A DNA stretch of 64,000 bases from Mesonia algae (GTDB lineage Bacteria > Bacteroidota > Bacteroidia > Flavobacteriales > Flavobacteriaceae), in contig NZ_QKYV01000001.1 of the NCBI RefSeq assembly GCF_003253545.1, forward strand, positions 578,574 through 642,573, written 5' to 3'. The notes under the pieces are model-generated. The model did no database searches and was not told the DNA's origin. It saw nothing but the letters and a program-made list of their open reading frames with translations. How positions within the stretch are numbered: the stretch's first letter is position 1; each line of letters starts with the position of its first letter. Below are positions 52,134-61,131 of this stretch, in pieces. A program made the position numbers and the translations under genes.

Positions 52134-52715
52134 TTATAAAATCCAATTTGCAATTAACATAGGAATTACTAAACCTATAACTATAGATGAAATAACCAAA
52201 GTCCAATCTCTTTTAGAAAATTTAAAAATAGACTGAAAGATAAAAGATAGTATAAGAACTACTAGTACTACAATAAGTTGAGCTGCTTCAATCCCTAATG
52301 CGAATTCTAAGAGTCTTAATATTTCGACTCCTTTACTGCCCGTTGTGCTTAGAAAGAAAGAAGAGAAACCTAACCCATGGATGATTCCAAAAAATAGGGT
52401 AGTAGCGTATAAAATACTGATTCTGGAATTATTGTTTTTTCCCGCTGTAAATAAATTATAAAGTGCGGTTATAAATATAGTGATGGGGATTAAAAATTCA
52501 ATAATGCTGCTACTTACATTTACTATGTCGTAAGAAGCTAGTATAAGTGATATGGTATGCCCAATAGTGAAAACTGTTACTAAGCCCACAACGTTTTTCC
52601 ATTCGTAAAAAGTGTAGGCAGCGACTAGAACGGTTAAAAATAATACGTGATCGTAGGCGTTGTAGTCTAAAACGTGGGTAAGTCCTAATTTAAAGTAAAT
52701 CCAAAATTCATTCAT
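52134..52715 (-). CDS. HupE/UreJ family membrane protein
   Basis: A 193-residue protein with six membrane segments. Early FKLGLTHVLDYNAYDHVLFL and later FGIIHGLGFSSFF match HupE/UreJ-type proteins, which in other bacteria handle nickel or cobalt uptake; here no hydrogenase or urease genes lie nearby, so the substrate is open. Histidines in these motifs may bind metal. Confidence 0.78.
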   Translation of the reverse strand: MNEFWIYFKLGLTHVLDYNAYDHVLFLTVLVAAYTFYEWKNVVGLVTVFTIGHTISLILASYDIVNVSSSIIEFLIPITIFITALYNLFTAGKNNNSRISILYATTLFFGIIHGLGFSSFFLSTTGSKGVEILRLLEFALGIEAAQLIVVLVVLILSFIFQSIFKFSKRDWTLVISSIVIGLVIPMLIANWIL

Positions 52716-52736
52716 AGGTAAAAATTTATGCTATTT

Positions 52737-52744
52737 CAAACATA
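52737..52744 (-). promoter_or_regulatory. Candidate -7 element for the HupE-like operon
   Basis: Minus-strand TATGTTTG, 21 bases before the ATG at 52715. No -33 TTG at the right distance. Confidence 0.4.
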
Positions 52745-52799
52745 CATTTGAAAATAGAAAATACCTAAAAAAATGAATGGAAATACGCTTTTAAAATAA

Positions 52800-52829
52800 A
52801 AAACCCAAAGAAAATTTTCTTTGGGTTTT
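52800..52829 (-). terminator. Terminator of tRNA-Leu
   Basis: A perfect palindrome of 30 bases (AAAACCCAAAGAAAA and its complement) follows the tRNA 3' end by 4 bases on the minus strand and is followed by a T-rich stretch. Confidence 0.85.
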
Positions 52830-52833
52830 GTTG

Positions 52834-52915
52834 TACTCAAGGCGGGAATCGAACCCGCACTTCCTAAGAAACTGGATTTTGAATCCAGCGCGTCTACCAG
52901 TTCCGCCACTTGAGC
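52834..52915 (-). tRNA. tRNA-Leu (CAA)
   Basis: An 82-nt class II tRNA on the minus strand. The acceptor stem pairs GCTCAAG with CTTGAGT (first pair G-U), discriminator A. The D-arm has GGCGGAACTGGTAGACGC, the anticodon stem is CTGGA/TCCAG around TTCAAAA with anticodon CAA (codon UUG), a short variable arm follows, and the T-arm is CGGGTTCGATTCCCG. CCA is not encoded. Confidence 0.96.
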
Positions 52916-52928
52916 AATTTTGGAAGTG

Positions 52929-52960
52929 CAAAATTAGAAATAAAAATGATTATAACGCAA
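52929..52960 (-). promoter_or_regulatory. Candidate promoter of tRNA-Leu
   Basis: On the minus strand TTG (52960-52958), 21 bases, TAATTTTG (52936-52929), 13 bases before the tRNA 5' end. Confidence 0.6.
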
Positions 52961-52980
52961 GAAATAAATTATAATATTAC

Positions 52981-53010
52981 TTTTTAGCTTCAAATTTATT
53001 TTTAAATTTG
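52981..53010 (+). promoter_or_regulatory. Candidate promoter of prs
   Basis: TAAATTTG (53003-53010) fits TAnnTTTG with TTT 19 bases upstream in place of TTG. The leader before the prs ATG would be about 45 bases. Confidence 0.55.
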
Positions 53011-53061
53011 CAAACTTATTGATAGTCAGAAAGTACAATAGGTTTAAAACAACAAATCGTT

Positions 53062-54003
53062 ATGTCACAAGTAGTTACCGATGCTAAACTTTTTGCTTGT
53101 ACGCAAAGTATGAGCCTAGCTCAAGATATTGCCAAGCATTATGGAATTCCTTTAGGGAATGTAATTACTTCTACCTATAGTGATGGGGAGTTTCAACCTT
53201 CGTTTGAAGAATCTGTAAGAGGGGCACGTGTTTTTATTATTGGTTCTACCAATCCTAGTAGCGATCACCTTATGGAAATGTTGTTGATGTTAGATGCAGC
53301 TAAAAGAGCATCGGCTAGACACATTACCGCAGTGATGCCATACTTTGGTTGGGCGAGACAAGATAGAAAAGACAAACCTAGAGTGCCAATTGCAGCAAAA
53401 TTGATTGCTAAGATGCTAGAAACTGCTGGAGCCACTCGAATTATTACGATGGATTTACATGCAGATCAAATTCAAGGATTTTTTGAAAAACCAGTAGATC
53501 ACTTATTTGCTTCAACGGTATTTTTACCATACTTAAGAAACTTAGCTTTAGATAATTTGACAATTGCTTCACCAGATATGGGAGGTTCAAAAAGAGCTTA
53601 CGCTTATTCTAAAGCTTTAGAAAGTGATGTGGTAATCTGTTATAAGCAACGTGCTAAAGCTAATTTAATTTCTCATATGGAATTAATTGGTGATGTATCT
53701 GGTAAAAATGTGGTACTAGTAGACGATATGGTAGATACGGCAGGTACGCTTACTAAAGCTGCCGATGTGATGATCGAAAAAGGAGCAAAAAGTGTAAGAG
53801 CAATTTGTACACATCCTGTATTGTCTGGTAATGCATATGAAAGAATCAATAACTCAAAACTAGAAGAATTAATTGTTACCGATTCTATTCCGTTAACGGA
53901 AAAGAGCGATAAGATAAAAGTAGTTTCTTGTGCACATCTTTTTGCAGATGTAATGAAAGCTGTACACGAAAACAAATCGATTAGTTCAAAGTTTTTAATG
54001 TAA
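53062..54003 (+). CDS. prs: Ribose-phosphate pyrophosphokinase
   Basis: A 313-residue PRPP synthase that makes PRPP from ribose 5-phosphate and ATP for purine, pyrimidine, histidine and NAD synthesis. Visible motifs are [16 protein letters not shown] near the N-terminal end, [19 protein letters not shown] (the flexible catalytic loop), [13 protein letters not shown] and the PRPP loop [14 protein letters not shown]. Length is normal. It is followed after 31 bases by rplY/ctc, the standard flavobacterial order. Confidence 0.96.
   Translation: MSQVVTDAKLFACTQSMSLAQDIAKHYGIPLGNVITSTYSDGEFQPSFEESVRGARVFIIGSTNPSSDHLMEMLLMLDAAKRASARHITAVMPYFGWARQDRKDKPRVPIAAKLIAKMLETAGATRIITMDLHADQIQGFFEKPVDHLFASTVFLPYLRNLALDNLTIASPDMGGSKRAYAYSKALESDVVICYKQRAKANLISHMELIGDVSGKNVVLVDDMVDTAGTLTKAADVMIEKGAKSVRAICTHPVLSGNAYERINNSKLEELIVTDSIPLTEKSDKIKVVSCAHLFADVMKAVHENKSISSKFLM
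53888..53901. repeat. Palindrome TTCCGTTAACGGAA inside prs
   Basis: A perfect 14-bp palindrome, identical to the one at 11285, near the 3' end of the prs coding region (encodes part of SIPLTEK). Confidence 0.75.
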
Positions 54004-54034
54004 ATATTATTTATTAACACTTATATATTTAAAA

Positions 54035-54682
54035 ATGAAGTCAATTACGATCAAAGGATCTAAAAGAGAAAGCGTAGGTAAAAAAGTAACAAAAGCCTTA
54101 CGTAATGCTGGAGAGGTTCCTTGCGTGTTATACGGAGGGGAACAAGCATTACATTTTTCGGCACCAGAAGTGTCATTCAATAGCTTGATTTATACACCAG
54201 ACGTTCACACGGTAGTGATCGAATTAGAAGATGGTAAGTCGTACAACGCAGTTCTTCAAGATATTCAATTTCACCCAGTAACAGATAATATCCTACATAT
54301 GGATTTTTATGAGTTTGGTGAAGATCAAGAAATTAGCATGGAAATTCCTGTACACGCAGAAGGTGTACCAAGAGGGGTTAAAAATGGTGGTGTTTTACGT
54401 TTTAACTTACGTAGAATGAAAGTGAAAGGTTTAGCAAGCAAATTACCAGATTATATTATTGCTGATGTTTCTCCACTTAAAATTGGAAATAAATTATATG
54501 TTACCGCTGTAGAGAACGAAGATTATACTATTCTTCACCCAGATAACACTGTAATTTGCCAAGTGAAAACATCTAGAAACATCGTTGCAGATGCAGATGA
54601 TGAAGATGATGTTGATGCAGGAGATGTGCCAGCTACCGAAGTTAAAGACGAAGGAGCAGCAGCAGCATCTAATGACGCATAA
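54035..54682 (+). CDS. 50S ribosomal protein L25 / general stress protein Ctc
   Basis: A 215-residue protein with the L25 domain (about 1-90: [33 protein letters not shown]) and the TL5/Ctc C-terminal beta domain (about 95-180). It binds 5S rRNA. The last 25 residues are acidic and alanine-rich ([18 protein letters not shown]), a tail common in this phylum. Ends at a clear terminator. Confidence 0.93.
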   Translation: MKSITIKGSKRESVGKKVTKALRNAGEVPCVLYGGEQALHFSAPEVSFNSLIYTPDVHTVVIELEDGKSYNAVLQDIQFHPVTDNILHMDFYEFGEDQEISMEIPVHAEGVPRGVKNGGVLRFNLRRMKVKGLASKLPDYIIADVSPLKIGNKLYVTAVENEDYTILHPDNTVICQVKTSRNIVADADDEDDVDAGDVPATEVKDEGAAAASNDA

Positions 54683-54708
54683 GCAGCATTCAAGAATTTA
54701 TTTATTAG

Positions 54709-54737
54709 AAAAGCATTCCTTTACGGAATGCTTTTTT
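54709..54737 (+). terminator. Intrinsic terminator after rplY/ctc
   Basis: AAAAGCATTCC, loop TTTAC, GGAATGCTTTTTT: an 11-bp stem followed by a T-run, 26 bases after the stop. Confidence 0.9.
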
Positions 54738-54759
54738 ATTTTTACTAAAATTTAAAAAC

Positions 54760-55380
54760 ATGCTTTCTTTCTTCGGAAAAATTTTAGCAACATCTAAAAA
54801 TATTGAAACTGATATGAAAAAGTTTCTAATAGTAGGACTTGGTAACATAGGACCTAAATATCATAATACAAGGCATAATATAGGCTTTAAAGTATTAGAT
54901 CATCTTGCGCAAGAAAATGAGATCACATTTGAAACTGTGAAATTGGGAGATAAAGCAACCTATAAATTTAAAGGGAGAACATTTATTCTTTTAAAACCTA
55001 GTACGTATATGAACCTTAGCGGAAAAGCAGTAAGATACTGGCTAGAAAAAGAAAAAGTAGATTTAGAAAATTTATTAGTCATTACCGACGATTTAAATCT
55101 TCCATACGGAACGTTAAGACTAAAAGCTAAAGGTAGTGATGGAGGTCACAATGGTTTAAAAGATATTCAGCAGCAGCTTAATACAACTAAATACAATCGT
55201 TTTAGGTTTGGCATTAGTGACGAATTCTCTAAAGGCAAACAAATAGATTATGTGTTAGGAGAATGGAGTGAAGAAGAAAATAAACAAATGAAAGAACGAC
55301 TAGATAAGTCGGTTGCCTTGATAAAATCTTTTGGTACCGCAGGTTTATCTAACACTATGAACAGCTTTAACGGAAAATAA
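54760..55380 (+). CDS. pth: Peptidyl-tRNA hydrolase
   Basis: A 206-residue enzyme that frees tRNAs from peptidyl-tRNA released by stalled ribosomes. Catalytic His is in NTRHNIGFKVL, Asp in ITDDLNLPYG, and GSDGGHNGLKD is typical. The ATG at 54760 adds an 18-residue extension (MLSFFGKILATSKNIETD) before the family start MKKFLIVGLGNIG; the second ATG, at 54814, is the alternative start. Related flavobacterial proteins often have such an extension, so the longer form is kept with moderate certainty. Confidence 0.9.
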   Translation: MLSFFGKILATSKNIETDMKKFLIVGLGNIGPKYHNTRHNIGFKVLDHLAQENEITFETVKLGDKATYKFKGRTFILLKPSTYMNLSGKAVRYWLEKEKVDLENLLVITDDLNLPYGTLRLKAKGSDGGHNGLKDIQQQLNTTKYNRFRFGISDEFSKGKQIDYVLGEWSEEENKQMKERLDKSVALIKSFGTAGLSNTMNSFNGK

Positions 55381-55410
55381 AAAAAGAGGAAGCATTTGCT
55401 TCCTCTTTTT
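55381..55410. terminator. Bidirectional intrinsic terminator
   Basis: AAAAAGAGGAAGC, loop ATTT, GCTTCCTCTTTTT: a 13-bp perfect stem between the convergent pth and the M12B-like peptidase genes, symmetric enough to work in both directions. Confidence 0.92.
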
Positions 55411-55431
55411 TTTATCAAAATGAAATTCAAA

Positions 55432-58400
55432 TTACTGAACTATTATTTTTTTGGTAATAGAGTTGTTACCATCACTTACATTTACAAAGTAAACACCAGC
55501 TTGAGCATTTGCTAGACTTACATTTTCTTGAACCTTGGTTTGGGTTTGTAAGTCTTTGCTATAAAATAACCTTCCAGTAACATCATATACTGCTAATTTG
55601 GTAGGTTGGGAACTTGTAGAGTTTAAGCTAACCGTAAACTCCCCGTGATTTGGGTTTGGCCATAAATTAAAAGTAGAAGTCATAGAATTACTATCAGTAG
55701 AAAGAGTTCCTACATTAAGAGTATAATCTTCAACCTCACCATCAAAATCATCTGCACAAGAAGTAGGATTTTGGCTATATCTTGTAGAAACACGCATAGT
55801 AGTACTTCCTGTTAAAGCTGTCTCAGGTACTAAGATGCTTAAGGGTGAAGAACTAGTAGCGCCATTGGTTACTCCAAAGGCGGTTCCCATATTGTACTCC
55901 TCACCTGGGTCATCAAAACTACAGTTTTGATTCCAATCTATCCACACCAAAGTTCTTGATAAATAATTACCATCAGTATTCACATTTACAGAAAGGTCAT
56001 AGCTTTGATTTTTTACTATCTCTGTAGAAATTGAAGTAAAATCGTTATATCCTACACTTTTAATTGATGGTGTGCTATTGTTAATGGTATTAAAAGTTAC
56101 TAAAGTTACGCCAGTATCATAATTTATATTTCCTGAAGACGGACAGCTTTCACAAGAAATAGTAGTAAAGCTAAAAATTTCAGAGAAATCTGAGCTCAGA
56201 CAGTTGTTAGTAGCTAATATTCTCCAGTAATATGTAGTTTCATTTTCTGCAGATAGGAATGCATACGTATTACCGGTATATACATCTGAATTCTCTATGA
56301 TATCTGTAAATTCTAAATCTGTAGCAATTTGTACGGTATAGAATTCTACATTCTCTGAAGTTTCCCAAGTCAATACAGGTGTGCTAGATACATCAACATC
56401 ACCGTCTATAGGATTCAACAAGACAGGAGTCATAATATTGTTTCCAAAAATATCTAGTTGTGCATCAAAAGTTTTAACTATTGTGGCAGATGTACCTACA
56501 ATTTGAAAAGGATAATTACCTACACTTACATCCTCTGTTCCAGATATGGTCATAGTAACATCTGTTCCATCTGCTGTTGCAGATGCTGTATCGAAAGAAG
56601 CAGTTAATTCGTTTGGAAGACCTTCTACTGAAAATGTAGTTGTTTCATCAAATCCTAAAAAAGTATTATAGGTAAAACTGTATATTGCATCTTCTGGTTG
56701 ACAAATAGATATTTCACTTTCTTCTAGTGTTACAATAAACTCTGACTCTTGAGTTGTTATAACTTCTTGATTTACAGCATAAAAAATATTATCAACAGCT
56801 TCAATCATAATTCTGGCATTTGAAACTGTTCCTACAGAAGGTACTACAATGTCAGCAGAACCATTGTTTGGTAAATTCTCGGCTATCGTAATATCAAAAT
56901 TTACACCACCATCTATACTCATTAATATATTAACGTTAGACGTGTTGATTGGTGCTACATTTGTATTTGCGACATCCCAAGTTATGGTTTGATTTTCTCC
57001 AACATTCCAGGTAACACCTTCGTTATTTTGAGAAGTAACTAAAAACGGACCAGCCGTACCGTTTACAGTTACCTTCATTAGGTCTGCATCAGTTTGTCCA
57101 ACACCTTCAGCAAACCCACTTCCATTATCTCTCACTAAAAATGAGAAATTCATCTCTCTAGCAACAGAAGGTGTAACCTCCCAAGTAGGTGTTAAGTTAC
57201 CATTTACTACACTGGCTAAATTAGGCATATATCTATTAGGAGAATTGTTAGGCATTATAGATCTGTATAAAGGTCCCTGCGCCCAGTTGGATTGTGGTGT
57301 TCCACTTCCTGGAGCTTGTTCTGGATCATTTTGAGACCAATTATAAGTAAGAGTTTCACTACCATCTGCGTCGGTTGCATTTCCTCTCAATACGAATGCA
57401 GTAGACTTAGGGATAATATAATCATTTCCTGCATCAGCTATTGGAGCTTGATTTGAAATTATTGTTTCTTCATCACAAGAACTACTTACTCCATTTTTAA
57501 TATTGGCGCTAATATCTCTTATGTTTACATAATTGAAATGTGCATCACTGTTAGATTGCACGTTAGTTGGACAAATTCCTGCGTATCCCATTATAGAACT
57601 ACCGCTAGCAGGCTCAACTTCAGTCTGTCCACTACCACTTCTAGAACAGGTGTTCATGGTGTGGTAGCCACCAAACTGGTGTCCCATTTCGTGAGCTACA
57701 TAATCAATATCGAATGGGTCACCAGTAGGATTAGGGCGTCCTGTGTATCCGCTTCCTTTTTCTCCGCTACTACAAACGCAACCAATACATCCAGCGTTAC
57801 CTCCACCCGAAGTGTTAAAATTATGACCAATATCATAGTTGGTATCACCAATAATATTGTCGATTACGTTTTGAGTAGTGTTGTTGTACTCTCCAGCCCA
57901 AGGATCTGAATTGGTTGCACCGTAGTAAATAATTTCGTCGTTATTAGCTACAAACAATAAGGTAATTGCTAAATCTCTTTCATAGATTTCATTTACTCTA
58001 TTAATTGTAATGGTCATTTGTGCCTGAATATCTTCTACTTCAGTTCCTGGATTAGCGAAAATGTTACCATATTCGGCATTACAAGATTGAGCTAGTCTAT
58101 AAGTTCTATGAACACTGTCATCTACATTTAAGACGCGACTTGAAGATCCATTTAAAGAGGGTAAATCTATTCCTTGCTCTGTTAAACATTCGAAACTTGA
58201 TGACCCTTTTGTTAAATCTTTTCTATTATATATTATATAGTTTTCTGTATTGGTGGTATAGGGATCTATGTAAGTTGCACTTCTAACTCCAGAAAGGCTC
58301 ATAGTGTGTAAGCCAAATTGAGTAACGCTAAACCTCATCGTTGCAGTTGGATCATCAATTCCAACAGCCTTATATGTTTTTATATTTGGAAATTTAGCTT

Positions 58401-58716
58401 GTAATTCATCTTCCATGATTGAAGAAGAAGTTACTCTAAATTTTTCTAGCTTACCTGTTTCCATAGGAAACTCAACTACGACAGGAGATTGTCCTGTGAA
58501 GGTACCTTTTTTTGGAGCTTGCTCCACAATATTCTTAAATGCATTTAGATCTAAGTGAAATAAATGATAAGATGTAGGGTTCGATGATCTTTTGGTTTTC
58601 TCTAAATTACTTAGAGCTTTTTTAGATGTTTTGGTCCAATAGTTATCTTGTCCTGAAACTGAAAAAGCCAAGAAAAATAATACTAAACCTAAAACATGAC
58701 GTAAATTTGTATTCAT
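55432..58716 (-). CDS. Secreted reprolysin-like (M12B) metallopeptidase with T9SS sorting domain
   Basis: A 1094-residue secreted zinc protease. After the signal peptide (about 1-22) comes a pro-region, then the metzincin domain with HEMGHQFGGYH at 342-352 and the Met-turn in SGSSIMGYAGIC. Ig/cadherin-like and fibronectin-III-like repeats follow (about 425-860), then a GEVED domain (FDDPGEEYNMG) and a T9SS C-terminal domain (FNLWPNPNHGEFTV to KKIIVQ). It should be exported by the type IX system and probably acts on extracellular proteins. Several cysteine pairs near the active site suggest disulfides. Confidence 0.9.
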   Translation of the reverse strand: MNTNLRHVLGLVLFFLAFSVSGQDNYWTKTSKKALSNLEKTKRSSNPTSYHLFHLDLNAFKNIVEQAPKKGTFTGQSPVVVEFPMETGKLEKFRVTSSSIMEDELQAKFPNIKTYKAVGIDDPTATMRFSVTQFGLHTMSLSGVRSATYIDPYTTNTENYIIYNRKDLTKGSSSFECLTEQGIDLPSLNGSSSRVLNVDDSVHRTYRLAQSCNAEYGNIFANPGTEVEDIQAQMTITINRVNEIYERDLAITLLFVANNDEIIYYGATNSDPWAGEYNNTTQNVIDNIIGDTNYDIGHNFNTSGGGNAGCIGCVCSSGEKGSGYTGRPNPTGDPFDIDYVAHEMGHQFGGYHTMNTCSRSGSGQTEVEPASGSSIMGYAGICPTNVQSNSDAHFNYVNIRDISANIKNGVSSSCDEETIISNQAPIADAGNDYIIPKSTAFVLRGNATDADGSETLTYNWSQNDPEQAPGSGTPQSNWAQGPLYRSIMPNNSPNRYMPNLASVVNGNLTPTWEVTPSVAREMNFSFLVRDNGSGFAEGVGQTDADLMKVTVNGTAGPFLVTSQNNEGVTWNVGENQTITWDVANTNVAPINTSNVNILMSIDGGVNFDITIAENLPNNGSADIVVPSVGTVSNARIMIEAVDNIFYAVNQEVITTQESEFIVTLEESEISICQPEDAIYSFTYNTFLGFDETTTFSVEGLPNELTASFDTASATADGTDVTMTISGTEDVSVGNYPFQIVGTSATIVKTFDAQLDIFGNNIMTPVLLNPIDGDVDVSSTPVLTWETSENVEFYTVQIATDLEFTDIIENSDVYTGNTYAFLSAENETTYYWRILATNNCLSSDFSEIFSFTTISCESCPSSGNINYDTGVTLVTFNTINNSTPSIKSVGYNDFTSISTEIVKNQSYDLSVNVNTDGNYLSRTLVWIDWNQNCSFDDPGEEYNMGTAFGVTNGATSSSPLSILVPETALTGSTTMRVSTRYSQNPTSCADDFDGEVEDYTLNVGTLSTDSNSMTSTFNLWPNPNHGEFTVSLNSTSSQPTKLAVYDVTGRLFYSKDLQTQTKVQENVSLANAQAGVYFVNVSDGNNSITKKIIVQ

Positions 58717-58791
58717 TGTGTATGTAGGATTAAGTTAAGCTTTAAAATTAGTGTATTTTTAAGGTTTAAGAAAAGATATTTAAGTTAAAAT

Positions 58792-59733
58792 ATGAATAAC
58801 TCTAAGGAAATGAGTGAGATAATAAACCCTTCTGTAGTTACGATTGGTACATTTGATGGGGTGCATGTGGGTCATCAAAAAATTATTGACCGATTAATAG
58901 ATGTAGCTCAAAAAAATCATTTGGAGTCTGCGATCCTTACTTTTTTTCCGCATCCAAGAATGGTCTTGCAAAAAGAAGTGGGAATCAAGTTAATAAATAC
59001 TATAGAGGAGAGAAAGAAGATTATAAAGAGTAAAGGAGTAGATCATTTAGTGATTTACCCTTTTACAAAAGAATTTTCTAGACTTACAGCAAGAGAATAT
59101 GTGGAGCAAATTTTAGTCAATAAATTAAATGCAAAAAAAATTATCATTGGCTACGACCACCGCTTTGGTAGAAATAGGAACGCTAATATTCAAGATTTAA
59201 AAGAATTAGGAAAGACCTTTGGTTTTACGGTAGAAGAAATTTCTAAACAAGATGTAGAAGAAGTTGCAGTAAGTTCTACTAAAATTAGAAAAGCTATAGA
59301 AGAAGGCGACATAGAAAAAGCTAATACATTTTTGGGCAATCTTTTTTCCCTTAACGGAAAAATAGTAAAAGGAAAGAGCTTAGGTAAAACTTTAGGTTTC
59401 CCAACAGCCAATTTAGAGATTAAAGAAGATTATAAAATTATTCCAAAAAACGGAGTTTACATTGTAAAAGCTCACTTAGATAATAAGTGGGTTTTCGGTA
59501 TGATGAATATCGGGACTAATCCCACCGTTGGAGGAGATACACAAACCATCGAAACTTATTTTTTAGATTTTAGTCAAGATTTATACGGTCAAGAACTCAG
59601 CATTCAAATCCTAAAAAGAATACGTGATGAAATAAAATTTGGAGATGTCGATCAATTAATTGAGGCTATGAATAATGATTTAAATTATACAAAAAGCTAT
59701 ATTCAAGACTCAAAAGCGATTAATAATGATTAA
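58792..59733 (+). CDS. ribF: Bifunctional riboflavin kinase / FAD synthetase
   Basis: A 313-residue enzyme making FMN and FAD from riboflavin. The N-terminal FAD synthetase part has TIGTFDGVHVGHQKII and the SSTKIRKAIEEGDIEKA motif; the C-terminal riboflavin kinase part has GKIVKGKSLGKTLGFPTANLEI and MNIGTNPTVGG. A second ATG at 58813 (MSEIINPS) is also a possible start. It overlaps the HTTM protein gene by 8 bases. Confidence 0.95.
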   Translation: MNNSKEMSEIINPSVVTIGTFDGVHVGHQKIIDRLIDVAQKNHLESAILTFFPHPRMVLQKEVGIKLINTIEERKKIIKSKGVDHLVIYPFTKEFSRLTAREYVEQILVNKLNAKKIIIGYDHRFGRNRNANIQDLKELGKTFGFTVEEISKQDVEEVAVSSTKIRKAIEEGDIEKANTFLGNLFSLNGKIVKGKSLGKTLGFPTANLEIKEDYKIIPKNGVYIVKAHLDNKWVFGMMNIGTNPTVGGDTQTIETYFLDFSQDLYGQELSIQILKRIRDEIKFGDVDQLIEAMNNDLNYTKSYIQDSKAINND

Positions 59734-61042
59734 TAAGTGGTTGTTTAAGCATATAGATAATAGTGCTCTCATTCTTTTTAGAATTTTCTTTGGGGTATTA
59801 ATTACATTAGAAGCTTGGGGAGCCATTTTTACTGGATGGATTACTAGAACCTTACTAGAACCTCAACAAACTTTTAATTTTATAGGTTTCGATTTTTTAC
59901 AACCGCTTCCAGGAAACGGTATGTATTTCTATTATTTTTTAATGGGAGTATTTGGTGTATTAGTGACCATTGGTTATAAATACCGCTGGAGCCTTTCTGC
60001 CTATACTATTATGTGGACATGCGTCTATCTGATGCAAAAATCCAGTTACAACAACCATTATTATTTACTTGTTCTTATTTGCATATTTATGTTATTGGTG
60101 CCAGCAAACGCCTATTTCTCTATCGATGCAAAACAAAATGATAGAATACGGTCCTTATCTACACCACGTTGGGTACACTTATTTATTATTTTGCAGCTAC
60201 TAATTGTTTATACCTATGCATCTTGTGCAAAACTATACCCCGATTGGTTAGATGGTTCTGTGCCAGAGCTGCTAATGAAATCTAAAAAAGACTATTGGTT
60301 AATTGGCGATATACTTCAAGAAAAATGGACACACGTAACCATCACTTATTTTGGGATATTATTCGATTTACTCGTTGTTCCATTATTGTTGTGGAAGAGA
60401 ACTAGAACTCCAGTATTTATCTTTGCTATCTTTTTTCATTTATTTAATAGTATTGTTTTTCAAATAGGAATTTTCCCTTATTTGTCACTTGCCTTTTGTT
60501 TGTTTTTCTTTCCTACGCAAATTATTCATAAGCGTTTTAAATTAAAAAAAGAATATTATGATCAAGGAGAGGTGAAAGTACCATCTAAAAGCGGATTAAT
60601 GAAAGCTTTTTTTATAACGTGGTTTGTGGTTCAAATTAGTCTTCCGTTAAGGCATTGGTTTATTAAAGGCGATGTTTTATTAACCGAAGAAGGCCACCGC
60701 TTAAGCTGGCGCATGATGTTACGTAGCAAAAGCGGAATTAGCACGTTTAAAGTAGTCGATAAAAATACAGGAAAAACTACCATCATAAAAAAAGGCGATT
60801 ACCTCTCTAAAAAGCAATTACGTACGGTAAGCACCAAACCCGATGTTATTTGGCAATTTTCTAGACGTTTAAAGCAAGAATACGCAGCAAAAGGACGAGA
60901 TGTTGCCGTGTATGTAGATGCTAAAGTGAGCATTAATCGCGGTCCGTATGTCTCTCTTATAGATTCATCTGTAGATATGGCATCGGCAGAGTGGGATTAT
61001 TTCTTTCATAACGAATGGATTTTACTACCCGAAGAGCGCTAA
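59726..61042 (+). CDS. HTTM domain protein (vitamin K-dependent carboxylase-like)
   Basis: A 438-residue membrane protein. Residues 1-270 hold six to eight membrane segments of the HTTM fold (SALILFRIFFGVLITLEAWG, KLYPDWLDG), like bacterial homologs of gamma-glutamyl carboxylase. The last 150 residues are soluble, beta-rich and basic. Bacterial members have no proven substrate. It overlaps ribF by 8 bases, so the two are translated together; both belong to redox cofactor biology, but a shared role is only a guess. Confidence 0.82.
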   Translation: MINKWLFKHIDNSALILFRIFFGVLITLEAWGAIFTGWITRTLLEPQQTFNFIGFDFLQPLPGNGMYFYYFLMGVFGVLVTIGYKYRWSLSAYTIMWTCVYLMQKSSYNNHYYLLVLICIFMLLVPANAYFSIDAKQNDRIRSLSTPRWVHLFIILQLLIVYTYASCAKLYPDWLDGSVPELLMKSKKDYWLIGDILQEKWTHVTITYFGILFDLLVVPLLLWKRTRTPVFIFAIFFHLFNSIVFQIGIFPYLSLAFCLFFFPTQIIHKRFKLKKEYYDQGEVKVPSKSGLMKAFFITWFVVQISLPLRHWFIKGDVLLTEEGHRLSWRMMLRSKSGISTFKVVDKNTGKTTIIKKGDYLSKKQLRTVSTKPDVIWQFSRRLKQEYAAKGRDVAVYVDAKVSINRGPYVSLIDSSVDMASAEWDYFFHNEWILLPEER

Positions 61043-61060
61043 ATCTTAAATCAAATCTTT

Positions 61061-61068
61061 AACTTTGA
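61061..61068 (+). promoter_or_regulatory. Candidate -7 element for serS
   Basis: TAACTTTG matches TAnnTTTG, 63 bases before the serS ATG. No -33 TTG at the right distance. The predicted leader contains the inverted repeat at 61082. Confidence 0.4.
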
Positions 61069-61076
61069 GGCTTTAT

Positions 61077-61101
61077 TTTATTTCCGTCAAGCGGAAGTAA
61101 A
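61077..61101 (+). promoter_or_regulatory. Inverted repeat in the serS leader
   Basis: TTTATTTCCG and CGGAAGTAAA flank TCAAG, pairing at all positions with one G-U. It lies 31-55 bases before the serS start and shares the TTCCG/CGGAA half-sites with the intragenic palindromes of this window. It could be a leader hairpin or another member of that family. Confidence 0.5.
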
Positions 61102-61131
61102 AACGTAACCGTTATATAAATTGAACATTCT

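Noticed and set aside
57538-57909. Plus-strand frame opposite the M12B-like peptidase
   Set aside because: Ser/Thr/Val-rich translation of the antisense strand with no domain; the minus-strand gene explains the openness.
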